From positions 124,001-188,000 of the forward strand of contig NZ_JAFBDO010000002.1 in NCBI RefSeq assembly GCF_016908295.1: a stretch of DNA of 64,000 nucleotides, given 5' to 3'. Source of the DNA: Thalassobacillus pellis. GTDB taxonomy: Bacteria; Bacillota; Bacilli; Bacillales; Halobacillaceae. The notes under the pieces were generated by a model. That model ran no database searches. It had not been told where the DNA came from and saw only the letters and a list, made by a program, of their open reading frames with translations. Below are positions 8,408 to 16,865 of the stretch, one piece after another. Both the position numbers and the translations under genes were made by a program. The number at the start of each line of letters is the position of its first letter. Position 1 is the stretch's first letter.

Positions 8408-9721
8408 ATGATTCGTCCCTATAATGAGCAAGGACATTTACTTATAGGTGGAGTGGACGCAGTCTCATTGGCAAAGGAGTATGGCACCCCTTTATTTGTG
8501 TACGATGTTGAACGGATCAGGGAGAATGCGCGGGCTTTTGTCAATACGTTCAAAGAAAGAGGGGTAAAAGCACAAGTCGCTTATGCAAGCAAGGCTTTTT
8601 CCTCTGTAGCTATGCTTCAGGTAGCAAAGCAGGAAGAACTGAGCCTCGATGTTGTCTCCCAGGGAGAGTTGCATACAGCCATCAAAGCTGGTTTTCCCTT
8701 AGACAAGGTTCATCTTCACGGTAACAATAAATCTGTTGAGGAACTCGAGATGGCAGTTTCAAAAGGGATCGGCTGCATCGTCATCGATAACTTTTATGAA
8801 ATTGAGTTGTTGTCGGCTATTCTAGAAGAACAGGAAAAGGAAGTAGACGTATTACTCCGGGTCACTCCGGGAATAGAAGCACACACACATGATTACATCC
8901 TTACTGGACAGGAAGATTCCAAGTTTGGTTTTGACTTGACGAGCGGGCAGGCAGAGGAGGCCTTTAAGCGTCTGGCTCTTGAAAGCCGAATAAACCTGAT
9001 AGGACTTCATTGCCATATCGGTTCACAGATATTTGAAACAAGCGGATTCATATTGGCGGCTAAAAAGCTGTTTACTTCTCTTGAAGAATGGCGCGAATCA
9101 TTCGGTTTTACTGCCAGCGTTTTAAACCTTGGAGGCGGCTTCGGCATCCGTTATACAGAAGAAGATGATCCTCTTGGACTAAATGCCTATGCGGAAGCTT
9201 TGATAGATGAAGTGAGCGCTCGTTCGGAGGAATACGACTATCCTGTACCGGAGATTTGGATTGAACCAGGACGGGCTATTGTCGGTGACGCCGCTGTTAC
9301 TTTATATTCCATTGGTTCAATAAAAAATATCCCCGGCGTAAGGAAGTATGTTTCGGTTGATGGAGGAATGACAGATAATCTACGTCCGGCATTATACCGC
9401 GCAAAATATGAAGCGCTGGCTGCCAACAAAATGACTTCGCCATTGACAGAAAAAGTTTCAATCGCCGGAAAATGCTGTGAGTCAGGAGATATGCTAATAT
9501 GGGATGTGGAGGTTCCGGAAATCAATCCTAACGATATATTGGCTGTATTAAGCACTGGAGCCTATGGCTATTCCATGTCTAATAATTATAATCGTTTTCC
9601 TAAAGCGGCAGTGGTGTTTGTGGAAAAAGGAGAACATCAACTTGTCATAGAACGGGAAAGTCATGAAGATCTGACAAGGTTGGATCGTTCATACAAAATT
9701 GGAGAGGAGTCAATAAAATGA
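8408..9721 (+). CDS. lysA: Diaminopimelate decarboxylase
   Basis: PLP enzyme converting meso-diaminopimelate to lysine, the last step of lysine synthesis. The 437-residue protein has the PLP lysine in [10 protein letters not shown] (K62 region), the HGNNKS motif, HCHIGSQI, the glycine-rich [11 protein letters not shown] and [11 protein letters not shown] phosphate-binding loop, and GKCCESGD near the C-terminus, whose cysteine contributes to the partner active site in the dimer. ATG 8408 follows AGAAAGGAAGGA. It overlaps ppiB by four bases, so the two are co-transcribed. lysA downstream of spoVAF is the conserved B. subtilis arrangement. Confidence 0.97.
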   Translation: MIRPYNEQGHLLIGGVDAVSLAKEYGTPLFVYDVERIRENARAFVNTFKERGVKAQVAYASKAFSSVAMLQVAKQEELSLDVVSQGELHTAIKAGFPLDKVHLHGNNKSVEELEMAVSKGIGCIVIDNFYEIELLSAILEEQEKEVDVLLRVTPGIEAHTHDYILTGQEDSKFGFDLTSGQAEEAFKRLALESRINLIGLHCHIGSQIFETSGFILAAKKLFTSLEEWRESFGFTASVLNLGGGFGIRYTEEDDPLGLNAYAEALIDEVSARSEEYDYPVPEIWIEPGRAIVGDAAVTLYSIGSIKNIPGVRKYVSVDGGMTDNLRPALYRAKYEALAANKMTSPLTEKVSIAGKCCESGDMLIWDVEVPEINPNDILAVLSTGAYGYSMSNNYNRFPKAAVVFVEKGEHQLVIERESHEDLTRLDRSYKIGEESIK

Positions 9722-10152
9722 AAAAAGGAAGCATCGCATTCGAAAATGGGGAGAAAATTTTAATCGAATTTTATCCTGAAGCAGCACCTAAAACCGTGGA
9801 GAATTTCGAGAGTTTAGCAAACAGCGGGTTTTATAATGGTGTAACCTTTCATCGTGTCATTCCAGGTTTCGTAGCACAGGGCGGAGATCCAACCGGAACT
9901 GGCCGGGGAGGTTCCGGCAAGACTATTAAATGCGAAACAGAAGGGAATCCGCACAAGCATGTAGCGGGATCTCTATCAATGGCCCATGCAGGTAAAGATA
10001 CAGGCAGCAGTCAGTTCTTTATTGTCCACGAGCCTCAGCCGCATCTTGATGGCGTCCACACTGTGTTTGGACAAGTGGTTGATGGAATGGATACAGTGTT
10101 AACCATCAAGCCAGGCGATGAAATGAAAGAAGTGAAGGTTTGGGATGAATAA
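9718..10152 (+). CDS. ppiB: Peptidyl-prolyl cis-trans isomerase (cyclophilin)
   Basis: Cytosolic cyclophilin that speeds proline isomerisation during folding. 144 residues with hallmark motifs: [20 protein letters not shown] (catalytic arginine in FHRVIPGF), the [19 protein letters not shown] stretch with the QFF core, and [11 protein letters not shown]. Start ATG overlaps the lysA stop; RBS GGAGAGGAG is inside lysA. Terminator follows directly. Confidence 0.96.
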   Translation: MKKGSIAFENGEKILIEFYPEAAPKTVENFESLANSGFYNGVTFHRVIPGFVAQGGDPTGTGRGGSGKTIKCETEGNPHKHVAGSLSMAHAGKDTGSSQFFIVHEPQPHLDGVHTVFGQVVDGMDTVLTIKPGDEMKEVKVWDE

Positions 10153-10162
10153 TTAACGATTA

Positions 10163-10196
10163 AACCAGTGAGTCAGTGCAGCTCACTGGTTTTTTC
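10163..10196 (+). terminator. Terminator of lysA-ppiB
   Basis: Stem AAACCAGTGAG / CTCACTGGTTT (10163-10173 with 10182-10192) ending in a T run. It lies inside any frame that would start the next gene before 10200, which argues for the downstream GTG start there. Confidence 0.9.
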
Positions 10197-10230
10197 CCTC
10201 CGGTTTGTTTTTAGAGAGGAGCAGTTTGAT

Positions 10231-10680
10231 GTGTTAAGCTTTTTATTGGCCATGATCTGGATTGCGCCTCTTGGTTTGCTGATTCATGAGCTTGGTCATG
10301 CTGTGGCCGCTCTGTTATTCAAGGGGCAGGCTGTTATGAACCTTGGAGTAGGGACTCCTGTGTTAAAATTAAGGTTTAAGCGTCTTACCCTGCGAATTGG
10401 CCTTTTTTTCATGCTTGGCGGCTTTACTACGAGTGAAAGTAGCGTAGGTTTTAAAAAGTGGCAAGAAGCAGCCATCAGTATCGGAGGTCCGCTCTTTAAC
10501 GGCATCGTTTTTATGATACTGTATAAATTTGTTGACATAGGAAAAGATGGTTCAATACATACGTTTATGCTGTTCAATCTTTACCTTGCTGTCTTCAATT
10601 GTATTCCCATCAAATTCAAGGAAAGAAAGTCAGATGGTTACCGTTTTATGAAAGCGTTTTTCAAAACTGATTCCAACTAA
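10231..10680 (+). CDS. Small M50/site-2-protease-like membrane protein
   Basis: A 149-residue hydrophobic protein with a zinc metalloprotease signature: H19-E-L-G-H23 in the first membrane helix and N123-x-x-P126 followed by S134-D-G136, corresponding to the HExxH and N-x-x-P-x(n)-DG motifs of M50 intramembrane proteases. This is much shorter than SpoIVFB or RseP and lacks PDZ or CBS domains. GTG 10231 is chosen because AGAGAGGAG is nine bases upstream; longer frames begin inside the ppiB terminator. Substrate unknown. It could be an inactive M50-like membrane protein, but both metal-ligand motifs are intact. Confidence 0.75.
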   Translation: MLSFLLAMIWIAPLGLLIHELGHAVAALLFKGQAVMNLGVGTPVLKLRFKRLTLRIGLFFMLGGFTTSESSVGFKKWQEAAISIGGPLFNGIVFMILYKFVDIGKDGSIHTFMLFNLYLAVFNCIPIKFKERKSDGYRFMKAFFKTDSN

Positions 10681-10755
10681 CCTTGAATAATTTTTGTTTA
10701 TGCATTATGCTATTCGTTGAAGTAAACAAGCATTTGTTTGTGGGGGAAGACACAA

Positions 10756-10845
10756 TTGAGAAAGAAAAATTGGATTTTGTTTGCCATTTTGTTGGCAGTT
10801 AGCATACTATGGGGATTATACTACTGGTTTGTTATCGTTTTTTAA
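10756..10845 (+). CDS. Tiny membrane protein (29 aa), unknown
   Basis: A TTG-started frame of 29 codons preceded by GGGGGAAG with suitable spacing. The product begins with RKKNW and then is one hydrophobic helix (about residues 6-28, WILFAILLAVSILWGLYYW). No family recognised. Credible because a second, differently sequenced mini-ORF of the same design lies 58 bases downstream, and both carry their own Shine-Dalgarno sequences. Could still be chance in an AT-rich gap. Confidence 0.45.
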   Translation: MRKKNWILFAILLAVSILWGLYYWFVIVF

Positions 10846-10903
10846 ATCCAGATTGAAAGGGAATTAAATTATGAAATAACAAATCTGGTATGAGGTGGTT
10901 TGC

Positions 10904-11002
10904 TTGAAAAACAGCAATAAACAAGAAAGAGTGTTGTTTTGGCTGATTATGGCCGTAGCAGCCTTGTTCCTGTTATCAATGATAGGAAAGTTATTTTCAT
11001 AA
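10904..11002 (+). CDS. Tiny membrane protein (32 aa), unknown
   Basis: TTG-started 32-codon frame with GAGGTGG six bases upstream. A charged N-terminus (KNSNKQER) is followed by one membrane helix (VLFWLIMAVAALFLLSMIGKLF). It ends 12 bases before ribT and may be co-transcribed with it. No homologue recognised. Basic-then-hydrophobic layout is typical of small single-pass membrane proteins in Bacillaceae. Confidence 0.45.
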   Translation: MKNSNKQERVLFWLIMAVAALFLLSMIGKLFS

Positions 11003-11005
11003 TGA

Positions 11006-11389
<384 letters not shown>

Positions 11390-11394
11390 TGTCG

Positions 11395-11448
11395 AAAAGG
11401 GCTGACCCTTAAGTCTAAATCAGACTTTGAAAGGGGTCAGCCCTTTTT
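11395..11448 (+). terminator. Terminator of ribT
   Basis: Long stem AAAAGGGCTGACCC with GGGTCAGCCCTTTTT, plus an inner AGTCT/AGACT pair, then a T run. It may also serve ypuF, whose stop codon is 22 bases away on the other strand. Confidence 0.9.
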
Positions 11449-11470
11449 ATTTATGGCAATAATATAAAAA

Positions 11471-11998
11471 TTAGTATAATGGTTTATTTTTATCAGACAG
11501 ATTATCCAGGCGTTCTTGAATTACGGAAGAACGATCGCGCAGACGATGTTTATTGATCAAATAATAGTCGTTTATATCATCACATTTTTTATAATCAGTC
11601 TTCCACTCCTGGCACCTCTCTTTCACCTTCTCTTCCAGAATCCTTTCTTTAATGGGCAGGTGAATTGCCTGGTAGGGAATATGTTCTTGATAATTCCCAT
11701 TTAAACGGATGAACAGTTTTTCTATTTCCTTGCCATCTAGCCCGAGTTTCTCCAATTCTTCTTTGCGTTTCGGCCATTTTCTCTGTGAACTTTTAAGTAA
11801 TTTAGCAGCACCTGCAATATTTCCGCGGCGATAATGGTAAATGCTTACAGCTAATTGAATGAGCACCACCCAGACAGAATCTCTCACACCTGGTTCGTAA
11901 TCTTTCCAATACTCTTCTAAAACTTCATGGCATTCAAAATAATCTTTTGTACCATTGAAATGAGCCAGGTAATCAATGTAGGCTTCAGGATAAATCAT
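11471..11998 (-). CDS. ypuF: DUF309 protein YpuF
   Basis: A 175-residue DUF309 protein of unknown function. The family motif is clear: the N-terminal YIDYLAHFNGTKDYFECHEVLEEYWK region (HEVLEE helix), then a second helix VLIQLAVSIYHYRRGN. ATG 11998 is preferred over TTG 12004 because AAGGAG lies about nine bases upstream of it. In B. subtilis ypuF sits between ribT and scpA, as here, but in this window it points against its neighbours. Confidence 0.85.
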   Translation of the reverse strand: MIYPEAYIDYLAHFNGTKDYFECHEVLEEYWKDYEPGVRDSVWVVLIQLAVSIYHYRRGNIAGAAKLLKSSQRKWPKRKEELEKLGLDGKEIEKLFIRLNGNYQEHIPYQAIHLPIKERILEEKVKERCQEWKTDYKKCDDINDYYLINKHRLRDRSSVIQERLDNLSDKNKPLY

Positions 11999-12111
11999 AT
12001 CCAAATCTCCTTCGTAACTTTAAGGAAAGTGTAACATATGTAGGAGTCTGGTGCCTTCAATTATACCTTCTTACCTTCCCTCTCATATAACTCGTCCATC
12101 ACTGATCAGTA

Positions 12112-12167
12112 TAAAAAAGGAACCTGGCCAGCAAGACGGGTGCTTCCTGACCTTGTGGTCCTTTTCT
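12112..12167 (-). terminator. Probable terminator of the YjcZ-like gene
   Basis: Read on the minus strand, AAAAGGACC pairs imperfectly with GGTTCCTTTTTT, with additional GTCAGGAAGC-containing pairing inside. A T run closes it 23 bases after the small gene's stop. Confidence 0.5.
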
Positions 12168-12189
12168 GATTATGTCATCATGGGGCGGC

Positions 12190-12276
12190 TTAATACCACC
12201 AGGCAGCCCCTACGATGATCAATAGAATGAACAATACAACGATTAACGCAAAGCCGCCGCCATAACCGTAACTCAT
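12190..12276 (-). CDS. YjcZ-family sporulation peptide (28 aa)
   Basis: A 28-residue peptide with a tyrosine/glycine-rich head (SYGYGGGF) and a single hydrophobic helix ending in GAAWWY. This is the typical design of the YjcZ/YbgB sporulation peptides found in multiple copies in Bacillaceae. AGGAGGAA is eight bases upstream of the ATG. A near-perfect sigma-K promoter precedes it, pointing to late mother-cell expression, probably a spore-coat or membrane component. Biochemical role unknown. Confidence 0.88.
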   Translation of the reverse strand: MSYGYGGGFALIVVLFILLIIVGAAWWY

Positions 12277-12342
12277 TCTGATATTCCTCCTTTTTGCTGT
12301 TAACGGATATATATTTTTTTGGTAAGATTTATCTTACGGTAT

Positions 12343-12369
12343 TAACATATGTAGCTATTACAAAAATGT
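12343..12369 (-). promoter_or_regulatory. Predicted sigma-K promoter of the YjcZ-like gene
   Basis: On the minus strand AC (12368-12369), 16 bases, then CATATGTTA (12343-12351) matches the sigma-K consensus AC-N16/17-CATANNNTA at every defined position. The predicted leader is about 60 bases. Confidence 0.65.
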
Positions 12370-12410
12370 ATGGGCGGATTTGCAACTTCCGTCCGGAGGG
12401 AAGAAACTGT

Positions 12411-13157
12411 ATGAAACAGAGTTATCAAGTGAAGGTAGATGCTTTTGAAGGACCACTGGATCTCTTATTGCATTTGATCAACCAATACGAGATTGACATA
12501 TATGACATACCTGTAGCTGATATAACGGAACAGTATATGGCTTTTATTAAAACGATGCAACAACTGGAGCTGGATATTGCAAGCGAGTATTTGGTTATGG
12601 CAGCAACACTCCTTGCCATCAAAAGCCAAATGCTTCTTCCTAACCAGCCAGTTGATCTGGAAGATGAGGAAGAGATAGAGGATGATCCGAGAGATGAGTT
12701 GATGCGTCGGCTGATTGAATACAGGAGATATAAAAGTGCTGCAGGAATTTTGAAGGAAAAGGAAGAACAAGCAGATCGTATATTCACACGGCCTCCCTCC
12801 AGTATGGAAGAGTACATGGATACTAAGCCTGAGATCCGCCCTGGTGAAGCTTCAATTTTTGATATGATTGGAGCAATGGAGAAGCTGTTACAAAGAAAAA
12901 CATGGGTGGAACCGAAAGAAACAACCGTTCAGCGAGATGAAATCCCAATCCAAACTAGAATGACAGAAATACTTGATCATATCAGCGAAAAAGAAGATGG
13001 AACAAAATTCAATGATTTGTTTCCACAGCGCTCCAAACCTCATGTGGTGGTGACTTTTATGGCTCTGTTGGAGCTGATGAAAGGAAATGAAATCTACTGT
13101 GTACAGGAGCATCATTTCGATGAGCTGATTGTATATAAAATGGAGGAAACACCATGA
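12411..13157 (+). CDS. scpA: Segregation and condensation protein A
   Basis: Kleisin subunit of the SMC-ScpA-ScpB condensin that organises and separates chromosomes. 248 residues, usual size. The N-terminal kleisin signature YQVKVDAFEGPLDLLLHLI and ITEQYMAFI is plain, followed by the acidic linker (EDEEEIEDDPRDEL) and the C-terminal winged helix (VVVTFMALLELMKGNEI). ATG 12411 follows GGAGGGAAG and fits the family start; an upstream in-frame extension is not conserved. It overlaps scpB by four bases. Confidence 0.96.
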   Translation: MKQSYQVKVDAFEGPLDLLLHLINQYEIDIYDIPVADITEQYMAFIKTMQQLELDIASEYLVMAATLLAIKSQMLLPNQPVDLEDEEEIEDDPRDELMRRLIEYRRYKSAAGILKEKEEQADRIFTRPPSSMEEYMDTKPEIRPGEASIFDMIGAMEKLLQRKTWVEPKETTVQRDEIPIQTRMTEILDHISEKEDGTKFNDLFPQRSKPHVVVTFMALLELMKGNEIYCVQEHHFDELIVYKMEETP

Positions 13158-13753
13158 ATAAAAAATATCAAGGAATTGTAGAGGGGTTATTATTTGTAGT
13201 CGGTGAAGAGGGGATCACACGGTCAAAGCTGGCAGAGCTTGCAGAGCTTGAAGCTTCGGAGCTAGAGGAAATTCTGAAGGACCTTCAAGAGGATTATAAG
13301 CATGAGGGGAGAGGAATTACTCTGATGGAGTCTGGAAAAACTCTCTACCTTTCCTCGAAACCACAACACTCTGTTTACCTTAAGAGACTGCTGGAATCTC
13401 CTCAAACACCCAAGTTATCCCAGGCTGCCCTAGAGACACTTGCCATCATCGCTTATCAGCAGCCGATTACACGTGTAGAGGTAGAAGAACTACGGGGGGT
13501 AAAAAGTGATCGTGCCATCCATACACTTGTCGTCCGTTCCATGATTGAAGAAGTCGGAAGAAGAGAAGGAATTGGACGCCCGATCCTATATGGAACCACT
13601 ACTGATTTTCTTACTTATTTTGGTATAACGTCACTTGATGAGCTTCCACCTCTGCCAGAGGGTACCGAGGAAGATTTAGAACAGGAGGCGGATCTTTTCT
13701 TTGAAAACATTCATACCAAAGAAGATAACGAGAAGCACTCCCAGGAGGGTTAA
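13154..13753 (+). CDS. scpB: Segregation and condensation protein B
   Basis: Dimeric winged-helix regulator of the SMC complex that bridges ScpA. 199 residues with family motifs KYQGIVEGLLFVVGEEGI at the start, the LSQAALETLAIIAYQQPITR signature near residue 95-114, and EVGRREGIGRPILYGTT. Translationally coupled to scpA (ATGA overlap). Confidence 0.96.
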   Translation: MNKKYQGIVEGLLFVVGEEGITRSKLAELAELEASELEEILKDLQEDYKHEGRGITLMESGKTLYLSSKPQHSVYLKRLLESPQTPKLSQAALETLAIIAYQQPITRVEVEELRGVKSDRAIHTLVVRSMIEEVGRREGIGRPILYGTTTDFLTYFGITSLDELPPLPEGTEEDLEQEADLFFENIHTKEDNEKHSQEG

Positions 13754-13823
13754 GAAAGGTTCAGATTTTTAACATAGGATATGATAAGATAGGCTTATCA
13801 TGCAGGAAATGGGGGGCAATTCG

Positions 13824-14237
13824 ATGGAAATAAGAGTTTCAAAGGGAGTCGAATTGGAAAAGACACTGAAAAATTCTCCAGAAGATTTTTTCAATCGGTC
13901 TGACATCGTTTATGAAGACAAGGGTACCGAAAGAAAATTTTCTTTACTTTATTTGCGTTACTTTGATGAGAAAGTCCATGAATTCACACCGTTTGAAAGC
14001 AACCCGATCATGACTTACGGAGATGTGGATGTTGAGCTTAAAGATGTTGCTGCTTTTATTGCATTTATAAAAAATCCAGGTTATAAACATCGTAAGAAAG
14101 TATACATTAATGAATATGAGGACTATAAAAAGCTATTTTCAGATGTAAACTGGGAAGCAGTTAAGCAAGCCTATTTGAAGTTGAGTGATGGGAAAAGCTT
14201 TGAAATGGAATCAACACTTGACTTCATACGTGCATAA
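13824..14237 (+). CDS. Conserved-looking protein of unknown function
   Basis: A 137-residue, soluble, charged protein without membrane segments or a motif I recognise. It is rich in aromatic residues (LLYLRYFDEKVHEFTPFE). ATG 13824 is chosen, eight bases after GGGGGG; a second in-frame ATG at 13800 has no clear ribosome site. It is inserted between scpB and ypuI, adjacent genes in B. subtilis. Codon use resembles its neighbours, so no sign of recent transfer. Confidence 0.7.
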   Translation: MEIRVSKGVELEKTLKNSPEDFFNRSDIVYEDKGTERKFSLLYLRYFDEKVHEFTPFESNPIMTYGDVDVELKDVAAFIAFIKNPGYKHRKKVYINEYEDYKKLFSDVNWEAVKQAYLKLSDGKSFEMESTLDFIRA

Positions 14238-14276
14238 TGACAGCAAACGGGAAGAAACAGCACAGGAGGCCAGGTT

Positions 14277-14789
14277 ATGAGTGAGCGATTCATTCGTACG
14301 CAATTGCACGAAGTAGGTGATTTTCTGGAATTTGCAGTGACTCAGCTAAGTGATTATCTGGATTATTATCCATTGAACAGTTTGTTGGAAGAGGAAGGAA
14401 GCCGGGATAGAGAATATTATCGGGATTTACTTCATTCTCTGAGAAGACTTGAGGTATTCTGTAAGGAAGCACACGATACAATCAGCGGTCTTGCTAAATT
14501 GGAAGCTTTTCGGAAAGCATCAGTAGAAAGAACGCTTTATGGTATTTACCATCAATGCATAGCAGAGTTTTTTTCCCCGAAGAGTGACACTTGGATGGAA
14601 AATAGTCGTGCAGCCTACACTGGAGAAAGCTCCATCCAATTTCAGCAAGAACCACCCCGATCCATGAGAGTATTATTTTCGAAATTGGAAAGGCCATTTC
14701 AGGATATCCGAATGAATCTCGAATTTTATGAAAGCGATTACCTTACGCAGCAAAATATTCGCTCTGATAAAGAAGGTCCAGCCTCATAA
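14277..14789 (+). CDS. ypuI: YpuI-family (DUF3907) protein
   Basis: 170-residue protein assigned to the YpuI/DUF3907 family by its position after scpB and by features such as EVGDFLEFAVTQLSDYLDYYPLNSLL and a C-terminal FSKLERPFQDIRMNLEFYESDY. Function unknown; predicted helical and cytosolic. AGGAGGCC lies 9 bases ahead of the ATG. Confidence 0.8.
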   Translation: MSERFIRTQLHEVGDFLEFAVTQLSDYLDYYPLNSLLEEEGSRDREYYRDLLHSLRRLEVFCKEAHDTISGLAKLEAFRKASVERTLYGIYHQCIAEFFSPKSDTWMENSRAAYTGESSIQFQQEPPRSMRVLFSKLERPFQDIRMNLEFYESDYLTQQNIRSDKEGPAS

Positions 14790-14851
14790 GGTAATTGCAT
14801 ACTCCTGTAATGGGCTGAAAACTGAAGATATCTGGAAGATTGATATAATAA

Positions 14852-14894
14852 AGCGGTCTGTGAGGAAATTAAAATTCCCCACAGACCGTTTTTT
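14852..14894 (+). terminator. Terminator, GCGGTCTG hairpin copy 1
   Basis: CGGTCTGTG (14854-14862) pairs perfectly with CACAGACCG (14880-14888), an inner GGAAATT/AATTCC extends it, and TTTTTT follows. The same core palindrome appears near 25768 and 42666. Confidence 0.85.
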
Positions 14895-15075
14895 CATTGT
14901 TGATTGCCAATTTGGGCAAGAAAAAACTCTTACGATAGAGGCAAGGCTGACAATGCCCCGCAGGTCAAAGCCCAAGGAGACTTGTCTTCTTTCCCTGACC
15001 CGCTTTTCCGGTATCAACAATACAGAAAATGCTGTTCCGATTAGTCTATTACAGACTTATGGGGCAGCACGTTTT

Positions 15076-15103
15076 ATAGATTGGGCGGTATTTTTTATAC
15101 AAA
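15076..15103 (+). promoter_or_regulatory. Possible sigma-E promoter of dacB operon
   Basis: ATA at 15076-15078, a 17-base spacer and TATACAAA at 15096-15103 approximate the sigma-E pattern (ATA-N16-18-CATACAnT). dacB is sigma-E controlled in B. subtilis. A weaker alternative, CATAGATT near 15152, lies closer to the gene. Confidence 0.4.
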
Positions 15104-15192
15104 ATACTCAGGGTGTTTGTGCTTACTCAATCATACGCTTGTCTTCACCGCATAGATTAGTATAAAGCAATTGTTTTGGAGGAGGGGCCTCA

Positions 15193-16281
15193 TTGAAAAA
15201 ATGGCTGGGCAGATCATCAATCATATGCTTTCTTTTCATTAGTTTGTTTCACCCGAATGGGGCAGAAGCATCCATTGGGGTTTCTGCAAATAATGCCGTC
15301 TTAATGGACATGCAGTCAGGACGGGTACTATTCCAGAAAAATGCACATGACCAGGAGCTGATTGCAAGCACAACAAAAATCATGACAGCGTTACTTGCTG
15401 TTGAGTCAGGACGGCTCGATGAAAAAGTAAAGGCCAGCTATAATGCCGTACATACAGAAGGTTCGTCTATTTATCTGAAGGAAGGCGAAAAAATGACCCT
15501 CAAGGATCTGGTCTACGGCCTGATGCTTCGATCGGGAAATGACGCTGCAATGGCTATTGCTGAACATTTAGGGGGGAGTAAAGAAGGGTTCGCGTTTCTG
15601 ATGAATGAAAAAGCGGCGTGGCTAGGTATGAATAACTCGCATTTTGATAACCCGCATGGGCTGGATTCTGATACACACTATTCCACAGCTTATGATTTAG
15701 CGCTGTTGATGAGCTATGCCATGAGAAATGATAACTTCCGTGAAGTTACAGGTGCAGAAAGGTATTTATCCGATAACAGAGATTATTATTGGTTTAATAA
15801 GAACAAATTGCTGACTAAATACTATGAATATTGTACAGGAGGAAAAACCGGTTTTACAAAAGCAGCTGGAAGAACGTTAGTATCGACTGCAAAAAAAGGA
15901 AAAATGGAATTGGTGGCAGTCACTTTGAATGCTTCTAGTGACTGGAATGATCACCAGCGGATGTTTGAATGGGGCTTTAAAAACTATGAACAAGTATCCA
16001 TACAGGAAGAAGGGAAAGTTCCTCTTGAGTTAGAGGGGACTGGAAACTTATATTTTACAAGAGATGTGATAATGCCAGTTACTGAGAAAGAAAAAGAAGC
16101 TCTGTCCTCGAAGTTAAAACTCTATCCGCCAACAGCAGACGAGCTTGCAGGGAAGCACATCGTATACTTAAACAACGAACCGATTCTTGAAACAGCTGTG
16201 CTGGATGAACCGTTCACTCCCACTCTGGTCGATCATTGGATCAGACGCATTCACCATTTTATGGGGATTTCCCTATGGTAA
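15193..16281 (+). CDS. dacB: D-alanyl-D-alanine carboxypeptidase DacB (PBP5*)
   Basis: Mother-cell S11 carboxypeptidase that limits cross-linking of the spore cortex. 362 residues with signal peptide (about 1-26, ...GAEA), S59-T-T-K62, S114-G-N116 and K218-T-G220. TTG start at 15193 with GGAGGAGGGG upstream. Linked to spmA and spmB, exactly as the dacB-spmA-spmB operon of B. subtilis, where all three are required for full spore core dehydration. Its stop overlaps the spmA start. About 38 percent similar in layout to DacF at 912 but with a shorter C-terminal domain. Confidence 0.95.
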   Translation: MKKWLGRSSIICFLFISLFHPNGAEASIGVSANNAVLMDMQSGRVLFQKNAHDQELIASTTKIMTALLAVESGRLDEKVKASYNAVHTEGSSIYLKEGEKMTLKDLVYGLMLRSGNDAAMAIAEHLGGSKEGFAFLMNEKAAWLGMNNSHFDNPHGLDSDTHYSTAYDLALLMSYAMRNDNFREVTGAERYLSDNRDYYWFNKNKLLTKYYEYCTGGKTGFTKAAGRTLVSTAKKGKMELVAVTLNASSDWNDHQRMFEWGFKNYEQVSIQEEGKVPLELEGTGNLYFTRDVIMPVTEKEKEALSSKLKLYPPTADELAGKHIVYLNNEPILETAVLDEPFTPTLVDHWIRRIHHFMGISLW

Positions 16282-16865
16282 ACATTATTTGGGCTATGCT
16301 TGCTGTGATCGGCATCATTTTTGCAGCGTTCAATGGAACGATGAAGGAAGTGAACGAAGCGATTTTTGCCACGATTGATGATGCTGTCATGATCACCCTC
16401 ACCATGATGGGTGTCCTGATCTTTTGGCTGGGTCTGATGCGGATAGCGGAATCTGCAGGTCTGCTTCAGGGACTGACCAACCTTTTTCGCCCAGTCGTAA
16501 AAAAAGTATTTCCTGAAATACCGGCTGATCATCCTGCGCTTGGTTACATCCTTTCTAATATGACGGCAAATATGTTTGGGCTAGGTAATGCTGCAACTCC
16601 TATGGGGTTGAAAGCGATGAAGGAAATGAAGGAACTGGACTCTTCAGGAAAGGCGAGCCGTTCCATGATTACCTTTTTGGCAATCAATACATCGTCTATC
16701 ACTCTCATACCTACAACAGTTATTGCTATCCGCATGAAATATGGCTCCGTTGATCCTACGGCTATCATTGGTACTACGATTGCTGCTACGATTTTTTCCA
16801 CTGCCGCAGCACTGATCATAGACAGGTATTTTCATTGGAAGAGAACCAGGGTGAGAAGATCATGA
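16275..16865 (+). CDS. spmA: Spore maturation protein A
   Basis: Nucleoside-recognition (Gate) domain membrane protein needed for spore core dehydration. 196 residues, about four to five membrane helices, with the family sequences GLMRIAESAGL and SNMTANMFGLGNAATPMGLKAM, and MITFLAINTSSITLIPTTVIA. ATG 16275 overlaps the dacB stop by seven bases. A longer frame from 16236 runs inside dacB and is rejected. Confidence 0.95.
   Translation: MVNIIWAMLAVIGIIFAAFNGTMKEVNEAIFATIDDAVMITLTMMGVLIFWLGLMRIAESAGLLQGLTNLFRPVVKKVFPEIPADHPALGYILSNMTANMFGLGNAATPMGLKAMKEMKELDSSGKASRSMITFLAINTSSITLIPTTVIAIRMKYGSVDPTAIIGTTIAATIFSTAAALIIDRYFHWKRTRVRRS

Larger units (their letters stand above)
14790..15192. other. 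Intergenic region ypuI-dacB
   Basis: Contains a GCGGTCTG-class terminator at 14852-14894, then an 18-base sequence TGATTGCCAATTTGGGCA (14901-14918) found exactly again at 61248-61265, and a possible sigma-E promoter at 15076-15103. A 145-codon frame crossing this gap is judged spurious. Confidence 0.7.

Noticed and set aside
14728-15165. 145-codon plus-strand frame across the ypuI-dacB gap
   Set aside because: Begins inside ypuI, runs through a perfect terminator hairpin, has no ribosome site and no family resemblance.
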